From Gilvimarinus sp. 2_MG-2023 (lineage in GTDB: Bacteria; Pseudomonadota; Gammaproteobacteria; Pseudomonadales; Cellvibrionaceae): a stretch of DNA of 64,000 bases. Shown here in pieces: positions 49,192-57,498 of this stretch. The stretch is taken from NCBI RefSeq assembly GCF_030547685.1, contig NZ_JAUOQM010000044.1, positions 135,637 to 199,636 of the forward strand, written 5' to 3'. The stretch's first letter is position 1. Each line of letters starts with the position of its first letter. The notes beneath the pieces are model-generated. The model was not told where the DNA came from. It saw only the letters and a program-made list of their open reading frames with translations, and searched no databases. Made by a program: the position numbers and the translations under genes.

Positions 49192-50249
49192 TGCTTATAT
49201 CCAGACTGTTAATCGTATTCTTATTATGCTGCGCCGCTCAAGCTCGGGCGGGCGTGATACTTGTGTACCACCACGTCAGTGAGCAGACGCCAGCATCCAC
49301 CTCAATTGCTCCAAAACTTTTTACGCGACACTTGGAACACTTAAGGGCCGAGGGCATTAAGGTGGTTGCGCTCGAATCGTTACTGAACGAACGAGACCGC
49401 AAGTCGGCAGACCCTAGGGCCAAGCCGCAAGTGGCCATTACGTTTGACGATGGTTACCTCGATATCTATACCGAAGCCATGCCACTACTGACTCAATACG
49501 ATTACCCTTTTACCGTTTTTATTAACACCGCATCGGTGGGGGCGCCGGGTTATATGAGCTGGCCGCAGCTTGGCGAGTTGAAGCAAGCAGGGGCCAGCAT
49601 TGCCAACCATACTGTGTCGCACCCGTATATGGTGCGACAGCGACCGGATGAAAATAAAACTCAGTGGCGCGAACGAATTGGCCGCGAAATCGAACAGGCG
49701 CAAACTGAAATACGAGATAAACTCGGGCAGGCCCCCGCTTTATTGGCTTATCCTTACGGTGAATTTAATCGCGAGGTCATGGCCGTGGTGAAAGAGTTGG
49801 GTTATATCGCTTTGGGTCAACAATCAGGCGCGGTGGGTCCGAACACCGATTTACAGCGCGTGCCGCGCTTTGCGATGGGCGGTAGCTACGCGGCTATGGA
49901 TACGTTCGCCACTAAGGTGCAAGCCATGCCCTTACCGGTCGAGAGCGAAGGCGTGCGTTCTCAACAGGCCGACCGTTTTATTGCCCGGGCTGGGCAGCAG
50001 CCGGTTATCGTATTGCGTTTGGCAAAATCGGGATTGGCTGAGCGCTTGAATTGCTTTTATCAAGGTGAGCCGCTTGCGCCTACGGTCATCAATGAGCGGG
50101 AGCTGGAAGTAAAAGTGCCAGACACACTTGCCGCCGGGCGTACTCGTATTAACTGCACGGCCAGGGCCCCCGATTCGAAACGCTATTATTGGTACTCGTA
50201 TCCATTTTTTACCCAAGGGGAGGATGGCCGGTGGCAACATCAGGATTAA
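49191..50249 (+). CDS. Exported polysaccharide deacetylase (NodB-fold)
   Basis: 352 residues with a clear signal peptide (ends AAQARA). The NodB domain shows TFDDGYLD (metal and base aspartates) and the HxxxH metal pair in NHTVSHPYM, with PYGEFN later, as in poly-N-acetylglucosamine or chitin-oligosaccharide deacetylases such as PgaB. About 110 residues after the NodB domain form a small beta domain of unknown role. The ATG overlaps the upstream stop (TAATG), indicating coupling with the DUF4124/pilin-like gene. Confidence 0.88.
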   Translation: MLISRLLIVFLLCCAAQARAGVILVYHHVSEQTPASTSIAPKLFTRHLEHLRAEGIKVVALESLLNERDRKSADPRAKPQVAITFDDGYLDIYTEAMPLLTQYDYPFTVFINTASVGAPGYMSWPQLGELKQAGASIANHTVSHPYMVRQRPDENKTQWRERIGREIEQAQTEIRDKLGQAPALLAYPYGEFNREVMAVVKELGYIALGQQSGAVGPNTDLQRVPRFAMGGSYAAMDTFATKVQAMPLPVESEGVRSQQADRFIARAGQQPVIVLRLAKSGLAERLNCFYQGEPLAPTVINERELEVKVPDTLAAGRTRINCTARAPDSKRYYWYSYPFFTQGEDGRWQHQD

Positions 50250-50779
50250 ATTCCGTATTAAAATTTTGGTTTGCTGAATTAAAGCCCGCCGATTGGTTTA
50301 AGAAAAGCGATGCCCTGGATAGCATCATTACCACTCGTTTTAAATCATTACACCGCGAGCAGGCGCAAGAGTCTGAGCTGGCGTTGGGCGCTCAATCCTG
50401 GAAAGTGTTAGCTCAGGTAATAGTGCTGGATCAATTCTCTAGAAATATGTTTCGCGGGCAGGCCGAGGCGTTTGCGTATGATGATTTGGCACTAAAGCTT
50501 GCCCAAAGTGCAGTTGCACGGGGACTGGATCGTTCTCTATCGGATGATCAGCGGGCTTTTTTGTATATGCCTTATATGCACAGCGAAGATATAACTATTC
50601 ACGAGCACGCTTGTCGGTTGTTTGCAAAATTGTCTAAGCAAAGTTATTTGCAGTTTGAATACAAACACAAAGCGATTATTGATCGATTTGGCCGCTACCC
50701 TCACCGCAACGATGTTTTAGGCCGCCCCAGTACCAGTGAAGAAGTCGCGTTTTTAGCCACGCCGGGCTCGTCTTTTTAA
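50231..50779 (+). CDS. DUF924 family protein
   Basis: 182 residues from GTG 50231, overlapping the deacetylase by 19 nt, with GAGG upstream. It matches DUF924, an all-helical TPR-like family: LKFWF at the N-terminus, VLDQFSRNMFRG, FLYMPYMHSED, and FGRYPHRNDVLGRPSTSEE at the end. Function is unknown. It is the last gene of the parC-led run and ends 4 nt from the convergent glucosaminidase. Confidence 0.88.
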   Translation: MATSGLNSVLKFWFAELKPADWFKKSDALDSIITTRFKSLHREQAQESELALGAQSWKVLAQVIVLDQFSRNMFRGQAEAFAYDDLALKLAQSAVARGLDRSLSDDQRAFLYMPYMHSEDITIHEHACRLFAKLSKQSYLQFEYKHKAIIDRFGRYPHRNDVLGRPSTSEEVAFLATPGSSF

Positions 50780-50783
50780 GCGT

Positions 50784-51605
50784 TTATTCTTGGGCGGTGA
50801 TGGGCGCAATAAGATCGTATTGCGCCAATTTATTGTAACTTATCAGTGCTTTGAGCTCTTCAATATACACTTGCCCGCGGCTGGAGTAGTGCTTTAGGTA
50901 CCCGGCGAGTTGTGTTCCTGTGGCTGTTTCCCCCGCCTGGCGCAGACGTTGCCTTTCGCGGCGCAGTTCGGCGTAAGCTTGATGCGTATTTAAGTTGTGA
51001 AAATAGGCATCTATGGCCGGCTCAATGGCCGCAAAGGTTTGTACCTCGTGGCGGGCGCCGCTCGAGCGTCTTTTGGGAACCAAGCCACAGCCTTTTTGAT
51101 AACACCATTGCCCAAAGAGATTGTTTGCCTCTCTGGCAAAGCGCGAGGTGCCCCAGCCCGATTCTTTTGCCGCCTGCGCCAATACCAATGAGGCGGGCAA
51201 GGTGTCCACTCGTTTTAGCAGCGCGGTAATACGCTCGAGTGAGGGTTGCTGGGTATTGTCGCTTAATTTATAGCGCGCCTCTAAGCGTTTGAGTAAAAGC
51301 GCTTGCCGGTGGGTTAAAGAATTGCCCTCGTTGAGCTGGGCGAGCCACAACTTTAGTGACTGACGCAATTGCCTAAGCTGATCATTCTTTTGCTGAATAA
51401 TGGGCGCTAGAGTGCCGATAAACTGCTTTTTGCGTTGTGGTATTTCGCTGATGGATCGCATGTCGGGCAGATACGTTTTACCTTTGAGCTGGCCCAAGCT
51501 CGTGGCTACGGGACGCACTTCGGTTAAAAACAAGGTCAGAATTAAGGTGAATATGGCGTAGGCGGCCAGTAGCGCGGCGATAAAAATAGACTTATTGCGA
51601 CTCAT
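50784..51605 (-). CDS. Bax-like exported glucosaminidase
   Basis: 273 residues with an N-terminal membrane anchor (about 8-28), a coiled region and a C-terminal mannosyl-glycoprotein endo-beta-N-acetylglucosaminidase-like domain (about 130-260). The catalytic Glu is in AKESGWGTSRFAREANNLFGQWC, followed by a YFHNLNTHQAY segment typical of the Bax family. It probably cuts peptidoglycan glycan chains in the periplasm. Confidence 0.88.
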   Translation of the reverse strand: MSRNKSIFIAALLAAYAIFTLILTLFLTEVRPVATSLGQLKGKTYLPDMRSISEIPQRKKQFIGTLAPIIQQKNDQLRQLRQSLKLWLAQLNEGNSLTHRQALLLKRLEARYKLSDNTQQPSLERITALLKRVDTLPASLVLAQAAKESGWGTSRFAREANNLFGQWCYQKGCGLVPKRRSSGARHEVQTFAAIEPAIDAYFHNLNTHQAYAELRRERQRLRQAGETATGTQLAGYLKHYSSRGQVYIEELKALISYNKLAQYDLIAPITAQE

Positions 51606-51678
51606 ACACAGATTATTCCAAGCGGTAGGGGCTTAGTTGATTTGGCTTAGCTTGATTTCGAAGGTGCCTAACAGCCGT

Positions 51679-52347
51679 TTAAATATCGAGATCGTCGCGC
51701 AGTGCCTGCATTCGACGCTGGTTCTCTTCGCGCGACAGGGGCGTCTCTATGGACTCTGGTAGTGCCGGGGCATCGGGTAGGGGGAGAGAGACACCGTTAA
51801 TCACTTGCTCGCACAGGCGCTTGTAGTGGCCGGCAAACACCGGATAGGCGGTGCGCTCTGTTGAACTGGCCAAAAAGTACCAATCGCTAGCTTTACCGGC
51901 GTGATAAACGGCCGGGTGGCTCCAGCGCTGGGCCGCTTTGGGGGACGGGGCATGGCAGGCTTCTATATAGGCCGCATGGGGGTCTTTTAGCCCGTGCTTG
52001 CTTAAATCTCCCTGACAGGCGGTCAGCATACGGTGCAAGGTTGGCAAGTAATCGGAGCTTTCGATCACCTCGCGGGCGCCGCGCCGGATGGTGTCTGGCT
52101 CAAATCTCACCAGAGATTCCAGCCACAGCTTTTTAATCTGCGCCAATACCGAGGAGTCACTATAGGCCTTGTAATACTGATTGTGGTAATTGATCCGGAA
52201 TAGGGCAAACACCTCATTGAGTGCATCAATGTGGCCATCGCTCGCCTTGTGGGTCGGCTCAGCTTGCCCAGCTGCGGTCTGTGAGGTCTTGGATAAGGCT
52301 TCGATCTCGCGTTGCGCTTGCTCCAGCAGGTGATTGCTGTTGGCCAT
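51679..52347 (-). CDS. Phage lambda P-like replication protein (putative helicase loader)
   Basis: 222 residues with no Walker motifs. The core FRINYHNQYYKAY, LWLESLVRFEPDTIRRGAREVI and YLPTLHRMLTAC resembles the replication protein P family, which in lambda captures DnaB and delivers it to the origin. The ATG at 52347 has AAGG 8 nt upstream and overlaps the end of the DnaT-like gene by 89 nt in another frame. Pairing with a DnaT-like protein suggests a host restart function and not a prophage relic; no other phage gene is near. DnaT/P pairing is inference from context. Confidence 0.7.
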   Translation of the reverse strand: MANSNHLLEQAQREIEALSKTSQTAAGQAEPTHKASDGHIDALNEVFALFRINYHNQYYKAYSDSSVLAQIKKLWLESLVRFEPDTIRRGAREVIESSDYLPTLHRMLTACQGDLSKHGLKDPHAAYIEACHAPSPKAAQRWSHPAVYHAGKASDWYFLASSTERTAYPVFAGHYKRLCEQVINGVSLPLPDAPALPESIETPLSREENQRRMQALRDDLDI

Positions 52348-53377
52348 GTTGGTTACCTTGCTCTGCCGTATTGGTGAGCGCGTGCTGTCGCGCCCAGTGG
52401 TATTTTACATGCTGTAAAAACTTTGTGTTCCAGGAGGGGTAAACCCGGTTGCTTTCCCGCCAAAATAGCACAAATTCCGGCACCTGACTGTGGGCGAATT
52501 CCAGGTCAATATTGGCCAGTGCCAATACATCGAATACATCGGCGCTGGGTTGCCAGTTTTCCGGAATGCGTTTGGGCTCTGTGTCGTGCTCTATGGCACT
52601 GGTAAAGCGCGCCCACTGGCGTTTGACGTGTTGGCTAAATTTGGTGTTCCAGGTGCGACCCACCTCGCCGCGCTCCTGCCAATAGAGCACAAATTCAGGA
52701 ATGGCGTCCTCAACGAAGGTTAGGTTGATACCCGAGTGGCGCACTAATAGCTCTAGTGCATCGCGCGAGGGGCGCCAGTCGCTGGTCATGGGGGTGTCTT
52801 GGTCGCGCTGAAAGAGGCCGGTTTCGTGCTCGCGCCAGCGTCGCACCACCTGCTTGAGGAATTTATTGCCCCAGGCATGATGAGGTTCGCCGCGCTCGCG
52901 CCAGTAAGAGACAAACTCTGGCACCTGCTGGCGGATAAAATAATCGGGGATATTATACTGGCCGAGCTGGGCCATCAGTTCCGTGTCGGGTTGCCACTGG
53001 GGAGCTATTTGGTTGCTTTGGCGGCTCGGAGGAGGTGCTACCGGAGGTGTTGCCACCTTAGGTTCAGTGGCGGCCATAACCCCGGCGCTGAAGTGCCAAG
53101 CGAGATTCTGACTCTGTAAGTAGGGCGCGCTGGCGATGCTAATAATGCCTTTCTCTTGGAGGTTTTTGCTGATGCGTTGAATATCGGCATCGGACCAAAA
53201 AGGCAGGCGCTTTTGTACTTGGGCGCGGTTCAGAGCGAGTGGTGAACTCGTCTGATAGGCCGCCGCCTCGCTCAGCACTGCCAGCATAATCGACTCCTCA
53301 AGGCCGATCGTGGCGGCCAGAGAGGGCGAAATAAGCAGCGGTTGTTCGGGGATAAGAGATGATTCCATAGCGCGCAC
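52259..53377 (-). CDS. DnaT-like protein with three tandem DnaT C-terminal repeats
   Basis: 372 residues from GTG 53377 (an ATG at 53368 is the alternative). The N-terminal part (about 15-100) looks like the winged-helix domain of primosomal and DnaD-type proteins. After a Pro-rich linker come three 58-59-residue repeats at about 127-184, 200-258 and 273-331. Each has the pattern WxPs...l....I...f....PEFV.YW.ER....WnxKF.qHVk..W, the DnaT C-terminal ssDNA-binding module, present only once in E. coli DnaT. The role is probably binding PriA-processed ssDNA and passing the helicase loader. The last 29 codons overlap the P-like gene. Confidence 0.78.
   Translation of the reverse strand: MRAMESSLIPEQPLLISPSLAATIGLEESIMLAVLSEAAAYQTSSPLALNRAQVQKRLPFWSDADIQRISKNLQEKGIISIASAPYLQSQNLAWHFSAGVMAATEPKVATPPVAPPPSRQSNQIAPQWQPDTELMAQLGQYNIPDYFIRQQVPEFVSYWRERGEPHHAWGNKFLKQVVRRWREHETGLFQRDQDTPMTSDWRPSRDALELLVRHSGINLTFVEDAIPEFVLYWQERGEVGRTWNTKFSQHVKRQWARFTSAIEHDTEPKRIPENWQPSADVFDVLALANIDLEFAHSQVPEFVLFWRESNRVYPSWNTKFLQHVKYHWARQHALTNTAEQGNQHGQQQSPAGASATRDRSLIQDLTDRSWAS
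52385..52999 (-). repeat. Three tandem DnaT-type repeats (protein level)
   Basis: Repeat units of about 58-59 residues begin at QWQP, DWRP and NWQP and end at VVRRWREHE, VKRQWARFT and VKYHWARQH. They are clearly related at the protein level but not identical in DNA, so duplication is old. Confidence 0.8.
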
Positions 53378-53409
53378 TTTACCTTGAACCCGGCCTGGAT
53401 TGTAGTGGC

Positions 53410-55719
53410 TTAACGATTTTCCAGCCGGTTAAAATCCAAAAGCCCTGCCCGCTGGGGCTGATGCTGGTGATAGGCTTGGTGAATCGCATCGCTGATTTGC
53501 CAAAAATTGGGATCGGCGCGGTTGACACCAAAACGCTGGCGCAACTTCTGGTAGTCGGCCTCAGTATTCAGACTGACGATTTGTTGAGCAAATTCGTCCC
53601 AGCTGCTTTCATCCAGCATCCAAAAGGTGTTGGGGTAGGCGCCCACTACACCGCCGGTGATAACCAGCTTATCTTCGTCTGGCAGTCTGCGTTTAGACTC
53701 TTGAAACAGTGATGATAAGTTGCTGTGGGCACTGGTGCGCAACAGGCTAAAAACTCCCTTTTTCGGTACCCAAATCAAGCTGGACTCTGGCATCAGACTG
53801 GCCGCTTTGCCGTGAATGGATTGCAGCTTGGTAAAGGGTTCTTGCAATGTATCCGGCCAGCCCAGCTGCTGTACATAAGGACTAGAGGCAAAGCTGGGGG
53901 CAAGCCGGCTTTGCAGTGTAGTAAATAGCTCGGCCAGAGGGGCATCGGTTTGATAGTCAATGATATTCAGCGGTGGCAATCGATCGAGGTAGTGCTCCAG
54001 GTAATCCTCTATTTCATCCTCCGCCCCACGATACCAGTGGTGGATGTGCTGATCTTGCACGCCTTTCGGCAGCAGGGCGACCAGATTCATTTCCCCTTCG
54101 ATACGCAAAAAATCCATATAGAGACGGCTGAGTAACTGATGCGATACATTGCCGTAAACATCAAAACCTGCCACTAATAAGTAATGAATGCGCTCTAGTA
54201 AAGAGTAATCGATAACCCAGCCAGTTTTCGGGTGTGGACCAATTAGGCCCCGCGTGACCGAGGCGCTGTCATTGTGGCGGAAAATCGTCAGGGCGGCATT
54301 ATCGTTGGTGCCGCCCCCGTTCCAGATGATCGATAAGTTTAGCGATGGTTGTTGGGCGAGTTGCTGATTTAGGTATTTGGCCCGAGCTTCTAAATAGGCT
54401 TTTTGTCGGTTGGCGTACTCGAGCCAGTAGGTAACCGGCATAAAAGTGCTGCCTACCTCAGCGGGAAGTGCTAAATGGTCAATATTTTCTTGCAGAAATT
54501 GCGCATCATCACGCATGTCGAGTTGATCGGGGTCAATAAAAAACACCCAGAAATGATCGCGAATAACGTTCAGCGCCACCTGGCCACGACACACCGGCCC
54601 TTTAATGAAATTCATAATCGAGAATTCGGCTTCGTCCAATAAAAAGCGGTAGCGCGAGTCTACGGGTAACTGGGCGAAGCTGAGAAAAGGGTTGGACGCC
54701 ACCTTAGTCGCATAGCCTGGCAGTTTACGGACGTTATACTCAGCTTGATAAAACCACTGCTGCCAGTTTTCCATCCGCTTATTGTTTAAAGCGTAGGGCA
54801 TACGGGTTTTGGCTAATGTGGTACTGGGGTCATGCCAGAGTCGGTAATACACTCGCGGCGCCTTGGGGTCATCAAAGGGGCGGCGAGTACTAATACGGTC
54901 TATTGGTTGGCCTGGTGGCGTGTGGGAGCGCACCAACTTAAACGCTTGCCCGGGTGCCTGCTCAAACCATAAGCTGGCTAAAAATAAGTGCTCGTATAGG
55001 TAGCGGTTGACCAGCTGGGATTTCAGGCTGTCGCCATTGAAAAATGTTTCCCACCGCTCAATCTCAGCAGCTAACGCAGGGCTTGAGTGGAGTGTCATGG
55101 AGGCGGCGATACCGCCGGTCTGTAACCAGTTGATCAGAGTTTGATGTTCGTTTTCGGTGAGTGCGGGCAAGCCGTAGGGCATGCCCCACAAGGGGTAGTT
55201 TTCCCGGTAATTGGCAAACTCTTCCGGTTGGGGACACTGTTGGTCGCGTTTAATCGAAAAGTCAAAGCTCTCGGGTAGCGGGTATTGGGCGGGCAGCGGG
55301 TGTTGCTGTTTAAGGTGTAGTAATTGCTCCATAACGCCTGGGCTTTTAGGCTGGCCGGGGTCGCCGTCAACGACTGAGAAAAAATCTTTTTCTCGCCACT
55401 CGCTGGTGCTATGGGCGTCTTCAAATAAGCGAGACATGTGGGCACTGAGCAGGCGGGTGCCGTCGTAAACCTTGTCTTTATGGGCGCCGCGCAGAACGCC
55501 GGCGGTGGCATCCATTTTTAGCTGGCAGGGGGCATCGTAGCAGCCGTGGCATACCGTACAGCGCGTCTCAAGGATAGGCCTTACGGAGGCTTCATAATAC
55601 TCTGCTTGCTCGGCTGTCGCGCTGTTTTCCTGAGTAGCATTGAATTGGTGATGGACCGTAAAAACAGTGCAACCGGCCATTAACAAAAGGAGGAGGGTAA
55701 AAAAATAGATTTTAGGCAT
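53410..55719 (-). CDS. cti: Fatty acid cis/trans isomerase
   Basis: 769 residues. A periplasmic c-type haem enzyme that converts cis-unsaturated membrane fatty acids to trans on solvent or heat stress, without ATP. The haem motif is CTVCHGC at about residues 54-60, followed by the family's CxxxxC arrangement (YDAPCQLK). The N-terminal signal ends LMAGC, so the protein may be lipid-anchored at Cys17, although Cti enzymes are normally described as soluble periplasmic proteins. The remainder has the family-specific WFYQAEYNVRKLPGY and WLEYANRQ segments. Confidence 0.9.
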   Translation of the reverse strand: MPKIYFFTLLLLLMAGCTVFTVHHQFNATQENSATAEQAEYYEASVRPILETRCTVCHGCYDAPCQLKMDATAGVLRGAHKDKVYDGTRLLSAHMSRLFEDAHSTSEWREKDFFSVVDGDPGQPKSPGVMEQLLHLKQQHPLPAQYPLPESFDFSIKRDQQCPQPEEFANYRENYPLWGMPYGLPALTENEHQTLINWLQTGGIAASMTLHSSPALAAEIERWETFFNGDSLKSQLVNRYLYEHLFLASLWFEQAPGQAFKLVRSHTPPGQPIDRISTRRPFDDPKAPRVYYRLWHDPSTTLAKTRMPYALNNKRMENWQQWFYQAEYNVRKLPGYATKVASNPFLSFAQLPVDSRYRFLLDEAEFSIMNFIKGPVCRGQVALNVIRDHFWVFFIDPDQLDMRDDAQFLQENIDHLALPAEVGSTFMPVTYWLEYANRQKAYLEARAKYLNQQLAQQPSLNLSIIWNGGGTNDNAALTIFRHNDSASVTRGLIGPHPKTGWVIDYSLLERIHYLLVAGFDVYGNVSHQLLSRLYMDFLRIEGEMNLVALLPKGVQDQHIHHWYRGAEDEIEDYLEHYLDRLPPLNIIDYQTDAPLAELFTTLQSRLAPSFASSPYVQQLGWPDTLQEPFTKLQSIHGKAASLMPESSLIWVPKKGVFSLLRTSAHSNLSSLFQESKRRLPDEDKLVITGGVVGAYPNTFWMLDESSWDEFAQQIVSLNTEADYQKLRQRFGVNRADPNFWQISDAIHQAYHQHQPQRAGLLDFNRLENR

Positions 55720-55802
55720 TTACAACGTCTCGGGAACAATGCCAAATAGGATATCACAGGCCGCTGCGGCGGCCGTATTGGTTCTTACCCATAGGAGATC
55801 TT

Positions 55803-57410
55803 ATGCAACCCCCTCCGGCCAATAAACTTGCCGACCCGAAAGCTCATTTGACCGTGCGCAATGCGACCTTAGCGGATGTCGATGCCATTGTGGCGTTATC
55901 CAAGCGGGTGTATGAGCCCGTTGATATGGAAGCTTACGCCCCCTCGGCGGTGGTAGGGCAGATCAATAATTTTCCCCAAGGACAAATTGTGGTCATGGTA
56001 GGGGAGGTCTTGGTGGGGTACTGCGCGACTTTCCGTATTGCCGGTAAGTATGCTTTGCGACCCCATAACTGGGTGGAAATCACCGGTAATGGTTACGCTT
56101 CGCGCCACGATATCAATGGCGATTGGTTGTACGGTATGGAAGTGTGCGTTGATGACGAGTACCGCGGGTACCGTATTGGTCAGCGGTTGTACAACGAGCG
56201 CAAAAAACTTTGCCAATCGCTAGGTCTTAAGGGCGTGGTGTTTGCCGGGCGTATGCCCAACTTAGCCCGGCGTATTAAAAAGTTCAAAACCGTAGAGAAC
56301 TATGTCGACCAAGTGATTCATAAAAAAGCCAAAGACCCGGTGCTGTCGTTCCAGTTTCGTAACGGGTTCGAGATGATTGGAATTCTGAGAGATTACCTCG
56401 ATGAAGATAAACAATCACTGGGTTGCGCGGTGCACATGAAGTGGGAGAACCCCACCGTACCGGGTGCGGACGATAAGCCGGGTAAACAGTACGGTGTTAG
56501 CATGCCCGAGACCGTGCGTGTGGCAACCGTGCAGTATATGCAGCGCAAAATTTCGTCGTTTGGGGAATTTGTAAAATACATCGAATACTTTGTCGATGTG
56601 GTGGCTGATTACAAAAGTGATTTTGTCGTTTTCCCGGAGTTAATAACGTTACAGTTGTTGTCGATTGAAGACCAGGAATTGTCACCATTTGAATCTATTG
56701 AGGCGCTCACCAAATACACGCCGCGCTTAAAAGAAGCGTTTCGCAATATGGCGTTGCACTATAACGTGAATATAATTGCCGGTTCTCATCCTACGCGTAT
56801 GGAAAATGGCCGTATCGAAAATATTGCCTATGTGTTCTTACGCGATGGCCGTATGTTCGAGCAACCTAAAATTCACCCCACGCCCAACGAGGTCTATTGG
56901 TGGGATATTGAAGGAGGCAGCACTTTGCGCGCTATCGATACCGACTGCGGCCCCATTGGCGTGCTGATTTGTTACGACTCCGAATTCCCCGAGTTGGCGC
57001 GCCACTTGGCGGATCAGGGCATACAAATATTGTTTGTCCCTTTTTGTACCGATGAGCGTCAAAGTTATTTGCGCGTTCGTTACTCGTGCCAAGCGCGAGC
57101 GGTGGAAAACCAGTTTTACGTGGTTATGTCGGGCAATGTGGGAAATTTACCGAATGTGGCCAATATGGATATTCAGTACGCACAAAGCTGTATTTTAACG
57201 CCCTGCGATTTTGGTTTTGCCCGCGACGGTATCGCCGCCGATACTGATCCCAATGTCGAGACAGTGGCCTTTGCTGACTTGCGCCCCGAGACGTTACTAA
57301 AAGCGCGCAATAGTGGCACGGTACAAAACTTAAAAGATCGCCGGCACGATTTGTATCGCATGATCTGGAAAGGCGACCGGGTAAAACCGATTAAAAATAA
57401 CGATGCCTAA
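55803..57410 (+). CDS. GNAT acetyltransferase-nitrilase superfamily fusion
   Basis: 535 residues in two domains. The N-terminal GNAT domain (about 15-215) has VCVDDEYRGYRIGQRLY (residues 115-130), including the acetyl-CoA-binding RGYRIG loop. The C-terminal carbon-nitrogen hydrolase domain (about 236-520) has the catalytic triad E279 (FPELIT), K356 (PKIHPT) and C390 (VLICYDSEFPE). The two-domain arrangement is known in many bacteria, but its reaction is not established. A ribosome site AGGAG lies 7 nt before the ATG. The gene converges with mscS. Confidence 0.88.
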   Translation: MQPPPANKLADPKAHLTVRNATLADVDAIVALSKRVYEPVDMEAYAPSAVVGQINNFPQGQIVVMVGEVLVGYCATFRIAGKYALRPHNWVEITGNGYASRHDINGDWLYGMEVCVDDEYRGYRIGQRLYNERKKLCQSLGLKGVVFAGRMPNLARRIKKFKTVENYVDQVIHKKAKDPVLSFQFRNGFEMIGILRDYLDEDKQSLGCAVHMKWENPTVPGADDKPGKQYGVSMPETVRVATVQYMQRKISSFGEFVKYIEYFVDVVADYKSDFVVFPELITLQLLSIEDQELSPFESIEALTKYTPRLKEAFRNMALHYNVNIIAGSHPTRMENGRIENIAYVFLRDGRMFEQPKIHPTPNEVYWWDIEGGSTLRAIDTDCGPIGVLICYDSEFPELARHLADQGIQILFVPFCTDERQSYLRVRYSCQARAVENQFYVVMSGNVGNLPNVANMDIQYAQSCILTPCDFGFARDGIAADTDPNVETVAFADLRPETLLKARNSGTVQNLKDRRHDLYRMIWKGDRVKPIKNNDA

Positions 57411-57498
57411 ACCACCCGGCCGAACGCTAGGGTGCTGTATGCAAAAAATACTGAGCGAGACTTGACGCAGGTTGAGCTCAGCGCAAAATTTATCGCAT

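Noticed and set aside
51679..53377. Prophage remnant, suggested by a phage P-like protein
   Set aside because: No integrase, repressor, structural or lysis genes are near, and the flanking genes are ordinary chromosomal ones.
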